Assembly: GCA_007922225.1 (NCBI GenBank)
Contig: ML680053.1
Span: 22,194,379 to 22,258,378 of the forward strand
DNA: 64,000 nucleotides
Direction of reading: 5' to 3'
Source: Emydura subglobosa
Lineage: Eukaryota; Chordata; Testudines; Chelidae
Shown piece by piece: positions 44,716 to 58,375 of this stretch; positions within the stretch are counted from its first letter, which is position 1; every line of letters starts with the position of its first letter. Position numbers and translations under genes: made by a program. The notes beneath the pieces are model-generated. The model did not search any database. It was not told where the DNA came from and saw only the letters and a program-made list of their open reading frames with translations.

Positions 44716-46064
44716 GTTTGTGAAGCAAACTATGGTTATGAACACTACAGTAAAGCCCATGAGGAAATGAATAACTCCATGTTCAGAGAACGAGGCCTGA
44801 GGAACACATGGAACAATGAAGAGAAAACAAAATCTTGAGTGACTACTGGCCATCCTGTGCACTGAATGAAGCAGGTGTCTTCTAGAAAAAATGCTATGGG
44901 ATCAAGTAAATAAAAATTGTATCATAATGCATATGCACAGGGAGGCCAAATTAGGGTTGCACAGACAAATTCTGGCAGTTCCCAAATTTGGAGTGTTTGA
45001 CTTTGCAACATTAATAATGTTATTTTAATGTAGATTGTGTGTAATGTATAATTATCATACACAGATATTATTTATGCACTCACTAATTAGTGTGTGTAAT
45101 TAAACCAACAGTTCAGGGTGGCTGTTTATTACTTTTATGTGTATGAAAGTACAGCAGATTTATCTGGATTTTTTTTTTTGAATAAAATACCATTCTTGGA
45201 AGTAATGTTTTTATACTGTATAATATCGCTATATATATCCTATATATATTTAGGGGCAGTTTTGAACTTGTGCTAGAACTATATACAACTTTTTAAACAG
45301 CAAAACCAGAAAAGGACCATTTCTGACTCCTGCCCACACAGTTGTTACTGTGATCTAAGCAGCAAACAATTTTAAAATGTTCTCTCCATTTCAATACATA
45401 CCAGTTTAGCTAGTAGCACCACATATTATTAGTATGGTAGCTAGAATAGCTTATTCATTTTAAAATATGCATACATATTGAAATGTGTACAAGAAAGTGT
45501 CATATCATCCTCAACCTTACAGCACTAATTGTACTGTTTGGGTTACCCATTTAACACATTTTTGACAGATGTGTGAAACATTAGTTTTTAATGTTTCAGC
45601 TTCAGAACTGCTGAAACTTGGTATTAGAGAAATAGATTCAAAATACATTATTTAAATTAGGAGGATTTGTATTTTGATGAATTATATGCTCATTAATTCT
45701 CAATTTCAAGGGCGTAAGTGTCAATACACGCCGCTTTTCAGGTTATTAATAAGAATGTATAAACCAGCATAATTATTAGCAATGAAGATAAGGTAAAACC
45801 AACCTGGGAGATTCTGGACTAACTCACTTGGGTACATTAATATAGAATATTTTGAGACTGGAAGTGGATTAACAACATGGTCTGTCCATTAAGGATCAAA
45901 CTATGGCTGTCCTTTGAGCAGATGAACAAGATGCACCTCCCACCTGTGTCCCCCCCTCCACATAGAGACTGGTTGCAACTGTAGTTCTTGTGCTTACTGG
46001 TGCTTAAAGACTGCTCCTGACTAGCTGCCTAGCAGCAGTAAAGAAGAGGGAAGAAGAAACAGTG
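44716..46064. other. Non-coding stretch, no feature recognised
   Basis: Strongly AT-rich with TATATA tracts around 45226-45250. No motif was found in either strand. Confidence 0.5.
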
Positions 46065-46140
46065 AGTCATAGAGTTACAGAATTTAAGGCCAGCAGAGAC
46101 TACTAGATCATCTAGTTTGACCCCCTGAATATCACAGACC
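46065..46140 (-). mobile_element. CR1 LINE 3' end fragment, minus orientation
   Basis: TCATAGAGTTACAGAATTTA, AGGCCAGCAGAGACTACTAG and ATCATCTAGTTTGACCCCCT form the inverted 3' end of a CR1 subfamily. Confidence 0.75.
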
Positions 46141-49100
46141 ACCTACAAACTAAAATTAAACTTCCATGCACCAGTCTTACTCAGTACCAGCCATTGCAGC
46201 GAGATCACCATTAAGGGGAGTACATGCTGCATCCAGTTAACACATTTTCTGCGAGGCAAGTATTTTTTTTCTTTAAAAAGCTTATTAAGTATTTTCAGAC
46301 TTTCAATACCAGTTCTATAGCTTACCTTCATCCTTACAGGTTGTACCAAAAAAGAGGCTGGCCACATAAATTAGCAATAGCTATCCAGCAGTAGAGGTGT
46401 TCAGTTTTTGCAGCAATATCCTGCAGGTCACTCCTGAAGAAAATATAAATTATTTACCATTTTATTCTAACGCTATGGGTCTTTATATGTGGACTAACAC
46501 AATATTATGTTTAATCAATGAACTTGTTTAAAAAGATGCAATAAAGGGTGCAAACCATTTTTATAGAAACACAGAAATGTAGATTAGAGCGTTCAGCATT
46601 AGCACTTACAACTAGTAGACTTTGTGTCTGGAAAAAAATATCTCAGGAGACACCAAACAACAAGCCAGAAAATGTTGGCTGAATGTTGACAGTTCCAGCA
46701 AGGTGTCAAATGTGAGGTGTTTTCTTTGTTCCTCAGTTACTTTGATTATAGGATAGATGGTAAATTGGCCAGTATGAACCAAGAGCAGCGCAAAAAGACC
46801 TTATGTGTTGTGGGTTTTTTATTTTTATGTCTACTGTTTATGATCCCTTGCAAGATTTAATTGAAATAATTCTCAGACCATATTAAACCTTGATGGGAGC
46901 TGTAGGTCTTACCGAGGGTGCTTTATGCCAACCTTCATTGTTCCATTAACAAATAGTTCACAATTACATGTCATGGACAAAGCAAGTATCCTAATTTTCT
47001 TCACAAGAGCTCCACTGTTATTCCCATTGCCTTGAATTCAGCCCGTAGTCTTCAGCTAATAGATCCTCTAAGATCACCTAACCAATAACTTATTACAGTA
47101 CTTGCTACAAATAAGATTGTACTGAATTTTCTTAAGTTCCCAAACCTGCTCTCATCTTAAAAGATGTGGAGAAATATCTGGCAATTCAGCTGGACATGGT
47201 GGGCCAAATCCCCTCTCAAAATGTTACTTAGAGTATAGTTTTTTCAGTGATTATATCTACTTTGGGGATTTCTAAAACAGTCATCATCATGGTATCAAAG
47301 CTCAGGCACTGCTTTGGAATTTGTTGGGATGAAGAGTACAATATGAAAGTATCGCATAGATACTACTAATCCAGCCCTTAAAATTGCATCCACTATAGCA
47401 TATTAGTGATAAATTGTCAACCCTACTCTCTGCAATCAAAACACACAGTAACAGTAAGAAATAAATAATTCTTAATTTGCATGTGCTTTATCTGTTCTTT
47501 GCAGAGACAAGAGACTGAAGTTTCCATTGTAGTCTTTCTGGTCTCTTATACTACCACTAAATTCACTCTAATACGGGTTTTTTTGTTTTTGTTTTAAATT
47601 AAAGAAAGAAGTTCCCGAACTTTTAAAGTTTTATTTTATTTATTGTTTTGGCAACGAGGAAGAAAAATTGATAAAAGTTACTTTCATTCTGACACAGAGT
47701 GCAGCTTTTAAAAACTTAACTGTTGGGATGAAAACCTGACAGGAGGTCAGCAACCCTACATGTGCCGATGTATAGATGACAGTTTGAGTTCATTTGAACT
47801 GTCACAGCTCGTTATGACAGATTTTTGTTTGTAGTTATGCCTGTTAACTATTCTTGCTCACACTGATCTTCCTAATGCTCTGGAGTGCTAGCCTATCGTT
47901 TCAATTGTGAAGAAATAAGGAGTCTATAAAGAATTTCAGAATACAGGAAATAGAGGACATTGTAAAATGACTTTTTTGCTGAGGTTCTCTGTAAAAAAGT
48001 AGTTTTATGTTTAGTATGTCAGAAAAAAACCCTAAAGAAATTGCACTTCAGAGGCAATGTTGATGCCATTCAAGGACATGCTCTTCTATTTTATTAATTT
48101 AAAAAAAAAAGCTAATGTATTTTTTTCCATTAGGGACACATTGAAAGGTAGAAGAATTACATAAAAGTGCTATTTTGGCTTTGGTTTTTAATATTGTACA
48201 TGATAGATGGTCGTTTATTATTATACATTGAAAACCTAGAAAATTACTCAGACATGGAAGCTTCCATTGTTTTATGCCTTAGCTTTTGTTTTATAGCCAA
48301 TTCATGGTCTTAGGCTGAACCTCTGGTACATTCTTTGGAAATAAGTATTTGTTTATACTCTGACTGAAGAATCAGAAATGTACAATTTCATCATCAGTAC
48401 AATAAGATGGCCAAAACAACCCAAGTTTGATAGCTCTGGAGGGTTTTCAAATCTGCAATGCGAACCTAAGGGGTGCTCAAATGAGTGGATATTGTTGTGG
48501 TTGGTGTAATAATATTTAGATTTGAAGGCAATTTAGAATACAAGTGCTTTATTAGCACAGCTGCACTTCAACTACAGGGCAAGGTGGGAAGACTTCTCTA
48601 AGTTACATAAAGAACTCTACCCGGTCTATGCTGATTTCCATCAGCTGAGGAAATGGTCCACAGTCTGTATGGATGATAGATTAGAGAAAGTCTGTGTGCT
48701 TGTATATATGTTCTACTATGTTGGTTAGCTTTGAACTTGAAACAGCTTTCATCTTTTTTTGGTGATCTTTTCTTTAGCTAGCCCTTTATAGGAACTCAGC
48801 TCCCAAGAAAGAGAACTTCCATCATAACAGGATTTCTTTTACCTTATAATCAGACCAGTATCTGTACAGAGATAATAATATTGGTCCACAGATTTTGTAG
48901 GAGTAATTTCTTGAAACAACAACATTACAGGGCCAAGGAATCAGTAGTGCTGGTGGAAGTAGAACGAGTCTTAGTAGAATGAGTCTGCATTCTGAATTGC
49001 TGTGCTTCCAAATATAATGCACTGATCATCAAACATACTGTATCATCATGAACATGTATATTAGTTCAGTGTAATCAGTGGAATTAACAGAGCAGATGGT

Positions 49101-49829
49101 GAAGACATAGGTAAGCATGGATTTCTATTACATGATGAATACATATGGAGCTTGTCAGTGAAATAAAAGTAAAGGACTTTGGCTTCAAAGAGTTTATAAT
49201 CTAGGGTTCTGATCTTGTAAATAACCAAGTGAATGAATAATTTTAATCATGAGTAGCCCAATTAAAATCAATGGACAATATTGTGACATCTGTTTTTATG
49301 CAGATCTTCCATTGACATTAATGGGGACTTCTGTACAAAACCTGATGTCATGATATGGCTTGATGGAAATAGACATGTGTAGCGGAAGCAGGACCAGTTT
49401 CTAAATAAAGATATGACATGCAAAGTGATGGTGACATTGGGTAATATGGAGGTGGAGGACAGGGAGTACAAGGAGACAGCTATAAAGTCTAGACGTTGCT
49501 TAGGTTGGTGTCTTGAAAATTGTATATTTTTAAAATTATACTTGCACTAAATTGAGAAAATTAAATTTATATGTCTCATGAAAGATAGTTCAAAACGGAC
49601 ACCTGAATTTATAACTGAAACAGGCTTGCTGGATATTAGCAGTAAGATATGGCAGTAACTGGAATTACATAAATGCTAAAGATAGAAATCGCTTCCCAGC
49701 TCTATATAGCATCAGTTCCCAGTACTGCACTGCCGGTCTGGCTGGGGAAGGGCAAAGGTTCAATCACCCTACACCCATAGTCTCATATTCCAGAATGATT
49801 TAATACTTGAGTCTGCTTTAAAAGGCCAC
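46141..49829. other. Non-coding stretch, no gene recognised
   Basis: About 3.7 kb of AT-rich DNA. A short CTTCAAAGAGTTTATAATCT at 49176 is a scrap of the ancient repeat. CCATTGACATTAATGGGGAC near 49308 is a piece of the palindromic repeat. No coding or RNA gene signal was seen. Confidence 0.45.
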
Positions 49830-50065
49830 AACTTGGATGGATGGTCTCGTGGTTACAGCACTGGCTTGCAACTCAGGAGACCTCGTTTCAATTCTGTGAT
49901 CTGCAACACGCTTTGTGTGTGAACATAGGTAAGTAACTTAGTCTATCTGTGCCTCAGATTCTCATCTGTAAAACTAGGATAATATATGAGTTCCCCACAG
50001 GGGTGAGGCACACAAATACATTAGAGACTGTGAGATAATCAGATGCTAAGGTTATAGGGGATATA
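49830..50065 (+). mobile_element. MIR/CORE-type SINE, well preserved
   Basis: The tRNA-like head (GTCTCGTGGTTACAGCACTG, A box) is followed by GAGACCTCGTTTCAATTC (B box). Then come the core (GGTAAGTAACTTAGTCTATC) and the tail TGTGCCTCAGATTCTCATCT, TGTAAAACTAGGATAATA and TGTGAGATAATCAGATGC. It ends where the LTR at 50070 begins. Such SINEs are transcribed by RNA polymerase III. Confidence 0.8.
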
Positions 50066-50069
50066 CAAG

Positions 50070-50728
50070 TGTTGTACGGTGTGTTGGTCACCGATGTTTA
50101 TTAGTGTAGGCTGTGTGCGTGTGTCCCTGTGCAGATGCTGTCCCAGCTCTGATCAGGAAACCGAGATGGCTCTCATGATCGAATGAATTGACACGACCAC
50201 AGATTAGCTGAGCAATGAAGGCACCCAGGCCAGGTTTATTGCATGCAGCACAATAAGAAGTGACCTACAGAGTATCTCTGGGTCAGTTTCATATTGGCAG
50301 CGTTACAATGACCATGGCTCAACGGCGGGACTTTCCGTTATCCCCTAGACCGGACAACATTATTTCCTTTGACATCCTCTTTTATACATTGTTTCACACA
50401 ATTTCGCTCTGCCTCCTTTGATGTAGGTAGTTGCCACCCTCTTGACGTAGTCTAATACCACCTTTTCCATTAATTGGCTGATTTGGGCAAAACAACTTCA
50501 TTTATTACTTTTTAGTCATTTCTATTTATCAAAGTGTCATTTTAGGGAGTTAGTATCTTGGTACCTCCTATACCTGCTACATAATTTAATATTTTGACAG
50601 CACTTTCCTGTGCCAATTTTAGCTAACTTGGTTTTTTCCACTTATACTCCTGTTTACTTGGGTTTTTTTTTTCCATTTAGGCCTGAGCCTGTTTTACAGG
50701 CCTTATGACAAGTCTTATTCTTACTACA
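50070..50728 (-). mobile_element. ERV-like LTR, 659 bp, minus orientation
   Basis: On the minus strand it starts TGTAGTAAG at 50728 and ends GTACAACA at 50070, giving near-matching TGTNGTA termini. Directly upstream is a purine-rich tract AAAAAGTGGAGAAA (plus 50729-50742), as expected of a 3' LTR. GTATAAAA (plus 50380-50387) could be the TATA box. AATAAA occurs at plus 50235-50240 and 50097-50102. A matching internal region to the right could not be identified with confidence. Confidence 0.65.
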
Positions 50729-50742
50729 TTTCTCCACTTTTT
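50729..50742 (-). promoter_or_regulatory. Polypurine tract next to the minus-strand LTR
   Basis: AAAAAGTGGAGAAA on the minus strand ends exactly at the TG of the LTR. It would prime plus-strand synthesis. Confidence 0.55.
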
Positions 50743-51187
50743 AACTTTTTATGTGGAGGATGTTTACCCATCGTCCTGGAAAAGCATAATGCATGGACTT
50801 AAAGGTAACCCAGTGGGCTAAACACTGTTATGTGGTCATCTCTTTTGTTGCTATCCATAGATTCATGCCCCATCTGTTCCTTAGTTTGCACATTCCCTCG
50901 TAGGACTGATGGATAGATTTTATTCCCAATTGTTTTTGGTCCCTTATGGTAGGCCTGGGAATGTTAGGTCCAAGACCATTTTTATTTAGTAGTTACAAAG
51001 TACGGAGAAAGATGAGTTTTAGATTGCATAGCAACAGATCACATTACTTGACAATAGTTCTTTTAATCATAATAAATAAATTTGACTTTAAAATCCAGGC
51101 TCAAAATAGCTTCCATGATCAGGGACATTATGAATTCCCAAAATTAAATCTTATCCAACATGGCAGAACAGAAAAGCATGGTGTATG
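50743..51187. other. Possible ERV internal remnant, unrecognised
   Basis: This should hold the 3' internal region of the element whose LTR ends at 50728. Minus-strand frames are broken, and I could not match them to integrase or envelope motifs. Confidence 0.25.
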
Positions 51188-51465
51188 CAATAAGAACATA
51201 AAAATGGCCAGACTAGGTCAGACCAATAGTCCATCTTGCCCAGTATCCTGTCTTTTGACAGTGGCCAATGCCAGGTACTTCAGAGGAAATGAACAGAACA
51301 AGTAATCATCAAGTGAACCATCCCATTGCTCATCCCCAGCTTCTGGCAAACAGCAATCCCTGCCCATCCTGGCTAATAGCCAAGGATGGACCTATTCTCC
51401 ATGAATTTATCTAGCTCTCTTTTGAACCCCATTCTAATCTTGGCCTTCAATAGAATCAATAGATT
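51188..51465 (-). mobile_element. CR1 LINE 3' fragment, minus orientation
   Basis: AATAAGAACATAAAAATGGC and CAGTATCCTGTCTTTTGACA, then GCCAATGCCAGGTACTTCAG, form the inverted terminus shared with 17829 and 60527. CTCCATGAATTTATCTAGCT follows further in. Confidence 0.85.
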
Positions 51466-54400
51466 CCAAGTTGGTTAAACACAGCAAAAGAATGGACATG
51501 ACAGAGCAAAGAATGAGTGAAGTGGGAGAAAGAATTTGAAAGAGACAAGGAAATTAAAGATTAGAAAAATGTTAATGTTTTAAAAACTTAACGAGATGAA
51601 AGATTTTAGAAAGCAGAATTAGACATTCAAGTCTCAGAATGCTCGGAGTGGAAGGAAGAAGTGGAGAAGAAGAACAATTGCTTTTGTTCAAAAATTGCTA
51701 AATCCCAATACATAAGGAACAAGAGTCAACCTGTTTTTGAACTAGAATCAGCCTACTGAGCTTCTAACGATGACAATGCACCTTGTTCTTATTAAATTCC
51801 TGATGTTCAAGATAAGCAATATATGCCCAGAGAAACAAAATGATGTGGGTGGAAGGAGAAATCACTTTTCAAGATATTTATTCTTACAAAAATAGCTAAT
51901 TGATTTAAGATACTAATACAATACATTAATGCCAGGAAAAAGTCAAGTAATCTTTTCTACTCAATTACAGTCACTCATGCATTAGGGAAATTAAGAAAGG
52001 CCTTCCCTGGAATCAAAACTGAATCTGCCTTGCAAGAGGCCCACCTAATTAAATTTGAACCCAAACAATTGCTATAGGGAAAAAAACAGGGTTCCATATA
52101 TAGATCAGCTGGCAAAATGGCATTTTCAGACTAACCTTGCAAGGTGATGAACACCCTTCACTCACTGAAAAGGAGAGGAGTAGTGGGTACACGTCACTTT
52201 GTAGGATCAGGATAACTGAGCCAAATTCAGGAAATGTTTATTCCAACCTGATACTATAAGGCATTGATCTCCTTCAGCTTCCATTGACTACAGTGGAAAC
52301 TGAGAGTGCTCAGTACTAGTTAGGAGTTGCACTTCACCTTCCATATGAAGGCCCATATGTAAGTAGACCCCATGTCAGTGGGACTACTAGTCTGACTTTG
52401 TAGGATCCAGCTGCTGCTGTTCTCAGAAGAAGACTAGAGGGAGATCTGCTTCCCAAATGACTAAATTCTCTGTTTCTTACTTTGTAAAAGAAAAACATGT
52501 CCCATTAATTTTGGAAATATTCACTATAATTAATAATGCTATAATTGCTGAATGTTGCAAAAAGAAGCAGAATGAGAGGATTCTTTTCAGTGATGGTGGC
52601 TTTGTCCATATCCATTTAATTTCTAGTCCCTAGCTAGTGATGGGCTTAATGACCTCACAGGTTTCAGCCTTCCTCTGAGTCTGGAAATCCAAGGATTCCT
52701 CTTGTGAAATCAATACAGAGCCTTTGCGGCCTTTTTATTCTAGCTGCCAGATATGTGACAAGTAGGGCACAGAAGATAACTACAATGTAGCTGGAGAATT
52801 AACAGATCCACAGAGCACTGTGTCCCAACAATGGACAAATTTATATTGAGCTAAATTGTGGCTTTGCTTCAGGCCCTGTATATGGAGTTGTGTCTAGCCA
52901 CACCAGAGAAGGAATGTGCCGGAGAGATAAAATTGCCTCCTTGACTCTCCATTGCTAATTTGCTGATGTAGAACAACAAATTGTGATACTTAGATACCAG
53001 TTTATCTGTGCTACCACCACATTTGGGGGCAGTGTGTGCACATAGGCACTGTCCATAATCCTCTTTGCCTGCTTCCCCACCCACTTGCTCAGGGATGTGT
53101 GTGTATGAAGTACACAGGGCCCACTTATTTCTGTAAGCCCAGACCCAAAGAGGGGAGGGATCTTTATTCCTTTTTATGCCCATGAGCAAGTGTATAATCC
53201 ATGTCACACTCTAGCTCATTCTTTACTGAAAACTCATCAAGGTTACAATATTACCTGCATTCTTTCTTATGCAGAGGTTGAAAGGGGGGTTCCACAGGGC
53301 TGGTGTGCACTCAGAAGTGGGAGTAGAAGGGCTGGCGCACCTGGAGTGCTACCAACATGCTCTCCCAGACTCAGGAGCAGTTTGTCCAAAAGGCAGCAGG
53401 AGGAGCCAGGGCCTTCCCCTTCCATATGCTAACCAGCCATGTGAGGGGGAAAGAAAAAGTATGCTGCCCCCTTCAAGAAATGTGTACGCTCCCATATGCT
53501 GCACTGCCTTCAGGGAACTTGTGTGCTTCCCCATGCACCCAGAGGAGACAGGAAAATAATACTTTGCATGTACATAATGTCTTTCACTCAAGGATCTCAT
53601 AGTCCTTTTGAGATGTTATTGATTTGGGATTGCCTGACTCCCTGTTCTATACAATAACCATTAGACCACATTCCTTTCTTTCTCTGGCTACACCAAAATT
53701 AGGGTTAATATTTGCCTGACTGCTTCCATACAGGCCAGGCAATATGGGCAATGTTGTTCCTAGGAGACTCTTTGGCCAGTATGCTTCTTGTAGCTGAGAT
53801 GGTGGAAAACAGTTTGCAGGTTTCCCCCACCAGATTTTCACAAAGTGTTAAAGCTACACTGCATTCCCTGCCATAACAAATATAAATACACAAGGAACAT
53901 TTGAAAGAGATGAGGTGTTTCAGCACACTGAGGTTTGTCTTATTTCATACATTATTTCTCCAAGGACTGCATCTAATTGCATCTTGAATAACTGCAATAT
54001 CTCTGCTTCAAGAGCCTTCTCTGGCAGGCTATTCCATCACGTTCAGTATTAATCGGAGGTGAAGTGTCTTTTTCTGTGTCTGTTCTGATAAAGTGTTTTT
54101 AACCTCTCTTTAGGCCTTCTCATCCTATCCTCTCTTCTATGCTAAAAACAATAACTAGTGTATGTAATGTATAAGCATATTTCACACAATCCTGTCAGAC
54201 AGAAAAATCAAGGCTAGCCAGTCAGTACAGAGCAAGAAAGATACTGCAACAATAGTTGTACCATGAATATACCAATATATTAACAGATGCTGGGTTACTG
54301 GTAACAGGTTATTAAGAACCAGATATACTAGGGAATGAGTGAATTATCAATAGTCAGAAAAAATGGTACAGTCATAAAATTGTATAGTCATAAAACACTG

Positions 54401-56650
54401 TCTTTATGTGCCTGTAAGGTGCCTACCTCAATTTAGGGTATTACTGTTGTAGAAATAATTAATAATTCAGCCCATCAACCTGCCAATCCATGATTATTCC
54501 CTCCAGTACATTTCCTAGCACTTTGTCCAGCATAGTTTTAAATATTCCAAACCATAAGTATATTCACATTTCTTCAATCACATACAAGAGATTAAAGCAA
54601 ACAAAACCAAACAAGCAAAAAGCCCTACCTGTTGCATAAAGGTTTGAATCTCAATTACTGTATCTTGCATGTTTAATTTATGTGAGATCATATTTAAATT
54701 AGACTTTGTCTAATTTAGATTGCAAACTCTTTTTGTAAGTAGCAGGGGAGCTAAAGGACTCCTCTCCATCCTTGTTATTTACAACCTTGAGATATTTGTA
54801 GACTATCACGCTCCTAGTTTTATTCCTTCACTCCTTCTGAGTTCACTTCCACCGCATGAGCAGCCCTGGTGACTCTGAGGCCAAAGGAAAGTAGAACCAA
54901 GGCCTTACAGCTGGGAAGTTCTTCATTTCTTTGCCTGTGAGGACTGGGAAAAGAAATACAAGGACTTCCCCACAAAAAAACAAAAGGAGGAGGGCAGGTT
55001 AAGACCCCTTTAAAAATCAGGCCATGAAATAGATGCGAGCAACAGCTGATCCAGATTAAGTTCTGAACTTTGGGGTCCCATGGATCCCCTCTTTATGCCA
55101 GCATACTAGATTACCTTTGACACCTCCCTCCCTGACATTTTCTTCCTTGAAATTGGAATGGTTTCTTCCTTGGCGTTTCTGCTGAAAACCTATCACTGAA
55201 ATCTAACGGGTTTTTTTTGGTAAGATAACTATTTTGTACATCCAAATCTGTTCCAACAGGTTGAACTCTATCTCAGGCTCCTTAGCAGGTTGCTGGAGCC
55301 ATCTTAATAATGTCACATTCAAGATGGCCACCACTATAGTATAGGGAAGTGAAGGTTTTCACTAGCAAGCTGCACCATGATCATTTGCCAAGCAGCAACC
55401 ATCCTGAAGTTGTTACTTAGGTGTGTTGCTGGTTTCCTTATTGAAATCTTTGTATCCATCTCTGAGATCTACAACGACCTATTCAGCTCTTAGATACAAA
55501 AAACACTGAGTGCTTTGTGCTGTGTTGTTTCCTCATATTATTTTGAAATCAATGTTCTGTTGTGTGGTTGTGTAGATTAACAGAAAAATCTCTCTCAAAC
55601 ATTTCCCCCTTATTATCCTTTCTTTATCTATTCTTCTCTCTTTCCTTCCCTCAATGGATTTTGAGGACTTATGCAGGGCTCTTGGGGGTCTATGTGTTAA
55701 TCTAGCATTTGTGGATTGTTCATGCCTTTTATTTAAGAGGGAAGAGTGGTTGTATTTGTGCCTCAGAGGTAAAGAGTACGTAGTGGGACTGCAGAGGGTG
55801 CACCTGTCTAGCTGGTGGATGATGGCCCCTGGTGGAGTGTTCAGAGATTGACCAGAATACTTAATGAAATAGTTTAAGGAAAAAGGATCCAGGATGTTTT
55901 TAAGTGATGTACCAACAAAAATGTGGGTGTAGTCAGGCAGTGCTGAGCATGTAGCTCAGTAATTAATTCCATTCAGAAGTAATGAATTCATCTTGTTATA
56001 GAGCAGATGGCTCTGACTTCTCTATTATATACCTAACAGCCTCCTCCCATCAGCTTGTGCCACAGACAATCTTAGCAGCATGCAGGGGCTGCATTGGCTG
56101 CTGTAGAGACACTGCTGCTGTTTCTAACATTATCCACAGAAGAGCTACAGGTTGCAGGAGGGAACTACAGCCGCCAAGGCTTCTGACAAACAAGGCGGGT
56201 ACAGAAGAAACCGTGTTTCTCATGCCTCCAAAAATTTCACATACAGCTTCTGGAGAGTGGGAGGAAAGTGTAGCTGAGCAGCTTAAAAGCCAGTTACAGT
56301 GATTCTGCTCAAACAGCTGAATTCCTCCTTCCCCGACCAGAATTACTGGAGCAATAGCTCTGCTCTCCCAGTTATCTCTATGTTATTCTTGGTGTGATAG
56401 CACATTGCCTAGCAGAGAGAGTGAAGTCTGGTTGACGAACACTGTAACTGAGGTTGGCACTCACGCTTGTGAGCCACTCCAGACAATGCAACAAACACTC
56501 ACAGCAAAAATGACTTTGTTATTAATATACCAAAACAAGAGAAAGGTATTAATTTGTTTATATAGGGCTAGATTCTGTCACTTTCACTGACAATGAGTTG
56601 ATATTAACATCTTTGGGAACATCTTTGTGACTGCTCACAGAGTAAGGTAC
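51466..56650. other. Non-coding stretch, scattered weak repeat fragments
   Basis: About 5.2 kb without a recognisable gene. Possible scraps are the palindromic repeat near 52275 (CTTCCATTGACTACAGTGG), an inverted CR1-like piece around 53995-54060 (GAGCCTTCTCTGGCAGGCTA) and another near 54510 (AGCACTTTGTCCAGCATAG). The open frames at 53190-53602 and 55982-56302 have no domains. Confidence 0.4.
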
Positions 56651-56652
56651 TA

Positions 56653-56773
56653 GGGTGACCAGATAGCAAGGGTGAAACATTGTGACAGACATAGGGGGGA
56701 TAATAGGTGCCTATATAAGACAAAGCCCTGAATATTGGGACTGTCCCTTTAAAATTAGGACATCTTGTCACCC
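56653..56773. mobile_element. 121-bp MITE with TA target duplication
   Basis: Begins GGGTGACCAGATAGCAAG and ends CATCTTGTCACCC, with terminal inverted repeats GGGTGAC and GTCACCC. It is flanked by TA on both sides (56651-56652, 56774-56775). TA duplication is the hallmark of Tc1/mariner-type transposition. There is no coding capacity. Confidence 0.8.
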
Positions 56774-56775
56774 TA

Positions 56776-57859
56776 TAAAGGTACCAATGAAGGTGATAAA
56801 GGATGGAAGAATCTGGCCCTACGTGAATTTGTTAAATAATGCAAAAGGCACAACAGATGCTATCTAGCACACCGAGAGAACCTCACAAGAGGCTGGACAT
56901 GCCCCATGGCCCCAAATCCACACAGAAGAGAGACTCAGATGTTCTGTGAGGAGGGAGCTCTCATATAGGGAGGCTGTTACAGATATACAGGGAGCATGAA
57001 GGAAGGAGCCCATAAAGTAGAAAAAGGAAGCTGTCAAAATTCCTAAAACTGGTTTTCTTGGACAAGAAAAGTCAAGAGAAGCACCTCCAAGCACTGCATT
57101 TTCAGAACTGTTCAGCTAACCATTGCACAAACCCCAGTTTCACATAACTAATTTAAGTAGCCAGGTTTTTTCCTTCCAAATTTGGGCCACAATGTTCATG
57201 ATGAGAGGATACAAAAATCAAGAGCATCCCTAAAAGTAAAAATATCACCTTTTGGAAGGATGGGTGTGGGAAAGGGAGTAGGAAGGAGTGAAAAAGGCTA
57301 TATTTTGAGTATGCTGACCTTCTGAGGTGTCTGGCATGGCAGAGAGTGAGATGCATGAAATGTGCTCTGTATTAAGAAGGGGTTCCCTGGACAAGTGGGA
57401 GAAAGAAGGTTTTAAAAGGATAAACCACAGTCCAGATATCAGAAACATTGACATTTAACTCCATTTGGTAAAATGGGACATACAGCCTTGTGCAGGTGTG
57501 ATGGCCTCCATCTTAACTGACATACCAGGGATTGAACTGGGGAACTTCAGAACTAAAAGTATAAGCTGAGTCATCATGAGTTAAAGGGTCAAGATGCTTA
57601 GCGTGGGGCTGTAATAACTCATAACCTCTGTGAATTGGCACAGCTTTGAGGCACATACTCACCAGTTGGTTACAAAGCTTCTAGACAGTGTGAATTTAAC
57701 TCTTATCAGATGAAAATAACTGATTGCTCTTGGAACAGCTAGTTCCCTAGAGCACACAAGAGAGGCCATTTTCAATATAGTCTTAAGTAATACAAGGAGT
57801 TAAGATGTAACAGTAACTGAGACAGAAAGTAACAGTCAACACTCTATACGTAAGTTCAA
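56776..57859. other. Non-coding stretch, no feature recognised
   Basis: Minus-strand open frames at 56864-57454 contain no recognisable domain. No repeat boundary was found before the CR1 fragments. Confidence 0.4.
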
Positions 57860-58320
57860 CATTCTTGGAGGTGGTAAATAACAAAAAGTGAAACTACACT
57901 TAAGAAAGGGAAATTTCAATAAAATGAAGCAATTAGTCTAAAAGGCCTTAAAGGCAAAAGTGAAGGATTAAAATCCTGCATGGATTCTCTTTAAGAAAAA
58001 AGCACCAGATTCTCAAAAGGTATGCATACCTCTAAAGAAGTGGGGATCCGGAAGGCAAGAAGTAAATCAATATGGCTAAACAGCAAGGACTGAGGGCCAA
58101 ACAGCCGTTTTTCAAAATTTAGAAATCTAACACTAGTGAAGCAAACAAAGTGGAGAATAAATTACAGCAGGCAACATGCAAGAAGGCAATTCAGAGGGCT
58201 AAGACAGATTTTTAAGAACAAACAGGCTATAGAAAGGTATAAAAACAAGCAAGTGATGTGTTCAGTATTTCAGAAGCAGGAAGCCTGCAAAATATTCATT
58301 TGGGTCTGCTGCAGTACCAT
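57860..58320 (+). mobile_element. CR1-like fragment preceding the second large CR1
   Basis: Contains INYSRQHARRQFRGLRQ and FQKQEACK, the linker just before the CR1 RT. The DNA block AGAAGCAGGAAGCCTGC occurs here at 58270 and again at 58671 in the next copy, and at 14697 in the long CR1. Two partial copies of the same region therefore lie side by side. Confidence 0.5.
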
Positions 58321-58375
58321 AGGTTAAAAGGTACAGTGCCAAAAGAGAAATCCCTACAAACGGCATGGAAACTTT

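Noticed and set aside
49848..49920. tRNA gene at the A-box and B-box-like sequence
   Set aside because: The full MIR/CORE tail follows and the acceptor stem cannot form, so it is a SINE head and not a tRNA gene.
53190..53602. Overlapping open frames on both strands as a possible exon
   Set aside because: No domain, splice-site pair or repeatable motif. The frames overlap in conflicting directions.
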